Shown here piece by piece: positions 60,941 through 64,000 of a stretch of 64,000 nucleotides of DNA (its first letter is position 1; each line of letters opens with the position of its first letter). The stretch is from Streptomyces justiciae (lineage in GTDB: Bacteria; Actinomycetota; Actinomycetes; Streptomycetales; Streptomycetaceae). The position numbers were made by a program, and so were the translations under genes. The notes under the pieces were generated by a model, which worked only from the letters and a program-made list of their open reading frames with translations, was not told the origin of the DNA and searched no databases. The stretch lies in NCBI RefSeq assembly GCF_015163075.1, contig NZ_JADDXU010000022.1, positions 84,955-148,954 on the forward strand, in the 5' to 3' direction.

Positions 60941-61950
60941 AGCCCCGGCCGCTCCACCAGCTCGACCTCCACCCTCCCGCCGTCCGTCAGCGCCCGCACC
61001 CCGGCCTCGCAGACGGCGGCGGCCGCGTACCCGTCCCAGACGCTCGGGCCGGTGACCTCGCCCCGGCGGGTGGCGTCGGCCCAGGCCTGGAGTTCGCGGT
61101 CGTAGGCGTCGGCGAAGCGGTCGGTGAAGTCCTGGGCGATGGTGCCGCCCCAACGCCCCGCCATGTTGGTGACCATGGCGTGGCCGTCGCCGATGCGGGC
61201 GGTGCCGCGTTCGCAGACCACCTCGGCCTGGACCTGGTAGCCGAAGCCGCAGTTGACGAAGATCTCCACGTCGACGACCGCGCCGCCGTCCGTCTCGAAC
61301 ACCACGAACTGCGGGTCCTGCAGACCGTCCGGCGCGTTCACCGAGGGCCTCGGCCGCAGCACGGTGACGGCGGTGATCTCCTGACCGAGCAGCCAGCGGG
61401 TCACGTCCGTCTCGTGCGCCACCGAGTCGCTGATGAGCATCTCGCTGGTGAAGAAGGGCGGGCTGGCCGCGTTGCGATGCCGGTTGTGCAGCATCAGCGG
61501 ACGACCCAACTGCCCTGTGTTCAGCAGCGCTTTGAGGCGTACGTACTCGGGGTCGTAGCGCCGCATGAAGCCGACCTGGACGCGGCGGTGCCCCAGTTTC
61601 CGCTCGGCTTCGAGGACGCGCAGGGCCGAGGCCGCGTCCGGGGTGAGCGGCTTCTCGCACAGCACCGGGAGGTCGCGGTCGAGGGCGGCCAGCAGTGCGG
61701 CCTCGTGCGCGGGGCCCGAGGAGGCGATGAGGACGGCGTCGACGTCGTCCGCGGTCATCGCCGTGACCGGGTCGGTGTAGGCGGTGCAGCCGTCGACACG
61801 GGCCGCCACGGCCTTGGCGCGCTCCGCGTCGACGTCGACGACGGCGCTCACCCTGGCCCCGCTGACGATTCCCTGGATGCGCCGCACATGGTCGGCGCCC
61901 ATCTTTCCCGTTCCGATGACGGCGACTCGGAGAGTGTCGCTCGACGTCAT
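60931..61950 (-). CDS. Inositol 2-dehydrogenase-like protein (IolG family)
   Basis: 339 residues. VAVIGTGKMGADHVRRI, CEKPLTPDA, VQVGFMRRYDPEYVRLK and SVAHETDVTRWLLG with the catalytic His. NAD-dependent oxidation of myo-inositol or a related polyol. 13 bp after the isomerase gene in the ABC operon, so uptake and first catabolic steps are linked. Confidence 0.9.
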   Translation of the reverse strand: MTSSDTLRVAVIGTGKMGADHVRRIQGIVSGARVSAVVDVDAERAKAVAARVDGCTAYTDPVTAMTADDVDAVLIASSGPAHEAALLAALDRDLPVLCEKPLTPDAASALRVLEAERKLGHRRVQVGFMRRYDPEYVRLKALLNTGQLGRPLMLHNRHRNAASPPFFTSEMLISDSVAHETDVTRWLLGQEITAVTVLRPRPSVNAPDGLQDPQFVVFETDGGAVVDVEIFVNCGFGYQVQAEVVCERGTARIGDGHAMVTNMAGRWGGTIAQDFTDRFADAYDRELQAWADATRRGEVTGPSVWDGYAAAAVCEAGVRALTDGGRVEVELVERPGLYA

Positions 61951-61963
61951 GCCGTCGCCCCCT

Positions 61964-62863
61964 TCAGGCGCCGCAGGACCTCAGGAACTTGCGGGTGCGC
62001 ACCGCGATCGGCAGTGGCTTGTCCGGCGCGCACGGGTACATGTCCTGCTCGACGATCGCGAACAGCTCCACGCCCAGCTTCTGCGCCGCGACCAGCACCG
62101 GCTCCAACTCCGGTACGCCGGAGGGCGGTTCGCACATCACTCCGCGCTGCACGGCCGGGCCGAACGGCACCTCGTTCGCCACCACGTCGGCGAGGATCGC
62201 GGGGTCGACCTGCTTGAGGTGCAGATAGCCGATGCGTTCGCCGTACGTCTCGATCAGCTTGACGCTGTCGCCGCCGCAGTAGGCGTAATGCCCGGTGTCC
62301 AGGCAGAGGTTGACGAGTTCGGAGTCGGTCGAGTCGAGGAAGTGCTCGACGTGGTCCTCGGTGTCGAGGTGGGTGTCGGCGTGCGGGTGGACGACGAGGT
62401 CCAGGCCGTACGCCTCCTTGACCTCGTGTCCGAGCCGCTCCATGCCCTTGGTGAGGTGGGCCCACTGTTCGTGGGTCAGCTCCGGGGGTTCGAGAAGCTC
62501 GGCGGTCTTGTCGTCCCGCCAGAACGACGGGATGACGACGAGGTGTCGGGCGCCCATCGCCTGGGTGAGTGCGGCGACCTGGCTGACGTGCTCCCAGGTC
62601 GACTCCCACACCGACGGGCCGCGGTGCAGCCCGGTGAAGACGGTGCCGGCCGAGACCTTGAGGTCCCGCTTGGCGACCTCGTCGGTGAGCCGGGCCGGGT
62701 CGGTCGGCAGATAGCCGTACGGACCCAGCTCGATCCACGAGTAGCCGGCCTCGGCGACCTCGTCCAGGAACCTTTCCCACGGCACCTGTTGGGGGTCGTC
62801 GGGGAACCAGACGCCCCAGGAGTCGGGGGCGGAGCCGATCCGGATGCGGTCCAGGGCGGTCAC
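61964..62863 (-). CDS. Sugar phosphate isomerase/epimerase-like protein (IolE/IolI family)
   Basis: 299 residues. RIRIGSAPDSWGVWFPDDPQQVPWERFLDEVAEAGYSWIELGPYGYLP is the IolE/IolI-type AP endonuclease-2 barrel start; metal ligands lie in VVHPHADTHLD, CLDTGHYAYCG and YLHLKQVD. Likely scyllo-inosose dehydratase- or epimerase-like step after the IolG reaction. ATG overlaps the ATPase end by 4 bp. Confidence 0.88.
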   Translation of the reverse strand: MTALDRIRIGSAPDSWGVWFPDDPQQVPWERFLDEVAEAGYSWIELGPYGYLPTDPARLTDEVAKRDLKVSAGTVFTGLHRGPSVWESTWEHVSQVAALTQAMGARHLVVIPSFWRDDKTAELLEPPELTHEQWAHLTKGMERLGHEVKEAYGLDLVVHPHADTHLDTEDHVEHFLDSTDSELVNLCLDTGHYAYCGGDSVKLIETYGERIGYLHLKQVDPAILADVVANEVPFGPAVQRGVMCEPPSGVPELEPVLVAAQKLGVELFAIVEQDMYPCAPDKPLPIAVRTRKFLRSCGA

Positions 62864-63777
62864 GACGCGTCGTCCTTGGCGGTCGCCACCGGCGCCTTGA
62901 GATCGCCGGCCTCGGGGAGCTCCTCGACGTCCACGCCTCGCACCTGGGACAACTCGTGCTTGAGGGCGGCGAGTTCGGAGCCGCCCGCCATGTGGTTGGT
63001 CAGCTCTTCGAGGCTGACCTCGTCACGCGAGGCGTTGAGTTCCATGGTGCCCAGGCGCAGGACGCTGAAGTGGTCGCCGACCATGTAGGCGTGGTGCGGG
63101 TTGTGGGTGATGAAGATGACGCCGAGGCCGCGGTCGCGGGCGGCGGCGATGTACTTCAGCACCACACCGGACTGCTTCACACCCAGGGCGGCGGTCGGCT
63201 CGTCGAGGATCAGCACGCGGGCGCCGAAGTAGACGGCGCGGGCGATCGCCACGCACTGGCGCTGGCCACCGGAGAGCGTGCCGATGGGCTGCTCCAGGTC
63301 GTCCAGGACGATGCCCATGTTGCGCAGCTCTTCGTCGGCCGTCTTCTTCATCTTCTCGATGTCGAGGCGACGCAGTGGCCAGGGGCCCTTGGTCATCTCG
63401 GAGCCGAGGAAGAAGTTGCGCCACACCGGCATCAGCGGGACCACGGCGAGGTCCTGGTAGACGGTGGCGATGCCCTTGTCGAGGGCCTCGCGCGGGGTGG
63501 AGAAGCGCACGGGGGCGCCGTCGACGAGGAACTCGCCCTCGGTGTGCTGGTGCAGGCCCGAGATGATTTTGATCAGGGTCGACTTGCCCGCGCCGTTGTC
63601 GCCGAGCACACAAGTGACCTTGCTGGGGTGGACCTTGAGGTCGACACCGTGCAGGGCGCGGATGTTGCCGTACGACTTGCCCGCGTTGCGGAGTTCGACG
63701 ATCGCGCCGTCGCTCCCCTCGGGGACGGTGTCGGCGAGGATGGCCCCATGGGTTCCCTGGGTTCCGTTGGATGTCAT
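62860..63777 (-). CDS. Sugar/polyol ABC importer ATP-binding protein (single ATPase domain)
   Basis: 305 residues from ATG 63777 (GTG 63780 just before it is the alternative; GGAGGTGAC precedes both). Walker A GDNGAGKST, signature LSGGQRQC, Walker B RVLILDEPTAALG. It has one ATPase domain where RbsA-type proteins have two, and ends with a polar tail. It serves the permease cut by the window end. Confidence 0.92.
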   Translation of the reverse strand: MTSNGTQGTHGAILADTVPEGSDGAIVELRNAGKSYGNIRALHGVDLKVHPSKVTCVLGDNGAGKSTLIKIISGLHQHTEGEFLVDGAPVRFSTPREALDKGIATVYQDLAVVPLMPVWRNFFLGSEMTKGPWPLRRLDIEKMKKTADEELRNMGIVLDDLEQPIGTLSGGQRQCVAIARAVYFGARVLILDEPTAALGVKQSGVVLKYIAAARDRGLGVIFITHNPHHAYMVGDHFSVLRLGTMELNASRDEVSLEELTNHMAGGSELAALKHELSQVRGVDVEELPEAGDLKAPVATAKDDAS

Positions 63778-63781
63778 CACG

Positions 63782-64000
63782 TCACCTCCGGGTCGCCGTA
63801 CGGCTGACCCACAGATTGATCAGGACGGCGCCGAGCAGCATCACGCCCAGGAAGGCCTTGAACCAGTCCGGGTTCCACCCGGCGTACACGATGCCCTGCT
63901 GCACCATGCCGAACATGAACGCCCCGAACACCGGACCGATCGCGGAGCCGGCACCACCGGTGAGCAGACAGCCGCCGATGACGGCCGCGGAGATGTAGAT
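63782..64000 (-). CDS. Sugar ABC importer permease, C-terminal part only
   Basis: The open frame enters from the window edge and stops at 63782; 72 residues are visible, with AAVIGGCLLTGGAGSAIGPVFGAFMFGMVQQG and LGVMLLGAVLINLWVS, the C-terminal TM region of BPD_transp_2 permeases. It ends 4 bp before the ATPase GTG/ATG. N-terminus not seen. Confidence 0.85.
   Translation of the reverse strand: MYISAAVIGGCLLTGGAGSAIGPVFGAFMFGMVQQGIVYAGWNPDWFKAFLGVMLLGAVLINLWVSRTATRR

Overview
The window looks like chromosomal DNA of a Streptomyces or very close relative. GC content is very high, genes are packed head-to-tail with frequent 4-bp ATGA/GTGA overlaps, and there are GTG starts. There is also a SAM-IV-type riboswitch, short HIDLQRV leader peptides, a chitinase promoter box of the DasR type, and a dense set of one-component regulators and secondary-metabolite-style flavin monooxygenases. 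I see no rRNA, CRISPR, phage or plasmid functions. One tRNA (Pro, GGG) and one small non-autonomous element are present.

Layout. 1-4.9 kb: a truncated LuxR/AAA regulator, an astacin-like metalloprotease, a small P-loop kinase, and a WYL regulator divergent from an unknown protein across a palindrome. 4.8-15.1 kb (minus strand): a sulfur-scavenging locus. A SAM-IV riboswitch and a leader peptide precede an amino-acid-type ABC importer, a GNAT acetyltransferase, a second leader peptide and four luciferase-like monooxygenases. A glutathione-transferase-like gene just upstream has its own HIDLQRV leader. This gene set resembles the Bacillus yxe/ytm systems that import, N-acetylate and oxidatively cleave S-modified cysteines. 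15.2-20.9 kb: a DUF1905 protein, an F420-type oxidoreductase, a secreted GH19 chitinase with a ricin-type lectin domain coupled to a secreted NPP1/Nep1-like protein, tRNA-Pro, and an MFS exporter with its TetR repressor and three operator palindromes.

20.9-39.4 kb (mostly minus strand): a catabolic island. It holds a hydroxyacid dehydrogenase, a ThDP enzyme, an amidohydrolase, an LhgO-like oxidase, two aldehyde dehydrogenases, a MetE-like protein, an HbpS-like protein, an alpha/beta hydrolase, two VOC proteins (one with a full extradiol triad), an FAH-family hydrolase, a LysR regulator, a sugar-type ABC importer and a carboxymuconolactone-decarboxylase-like protein. Divergent cupin and MBL genes follow. 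40.1-45.9 kb: a GntR-controlled operon encoding GalB-, GalC- and GalD-like enzymes, but with a type I (VOC) extradiol dioxygenase and an aromatic-acid MFS transporter. A shared TTGTCAACAA operator lies at two promoters.

45.9-56.3 kb: LysR/EamA pair, a MITE lying between two convergent genes whose stop codons it touches, an orphan response regulator, and a MarR regulator with five matching palindromes in front of itself, a dehydrogenase and an MFS exporter. Next come the hydroxyquinol 1,2-dioxygenase/maleylacetate reductase pair, a cupin and a LacI regulator. 56.4-64 kb: a LacI-linked operon (PhyH-type dioxygenase, SDR, two Gfo/Idh/MocA dehydrogenases, GNAT) converging on an inositol-type operon (IolG-like, IolE/IolI-like, sugar ABC ATPase and permease, cut by the window end).

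Taken together this is an arm-like or accessory catabolic region of a soil, plant-litter-associated actinomycete. It covers organosulfur salvage, chitin and plant-surface secretion, aromatic meta-, gallate-like and hydroxyquinol routes, and polyol uptake, with nearly every unit carrying its own visible operator or RNA control element.
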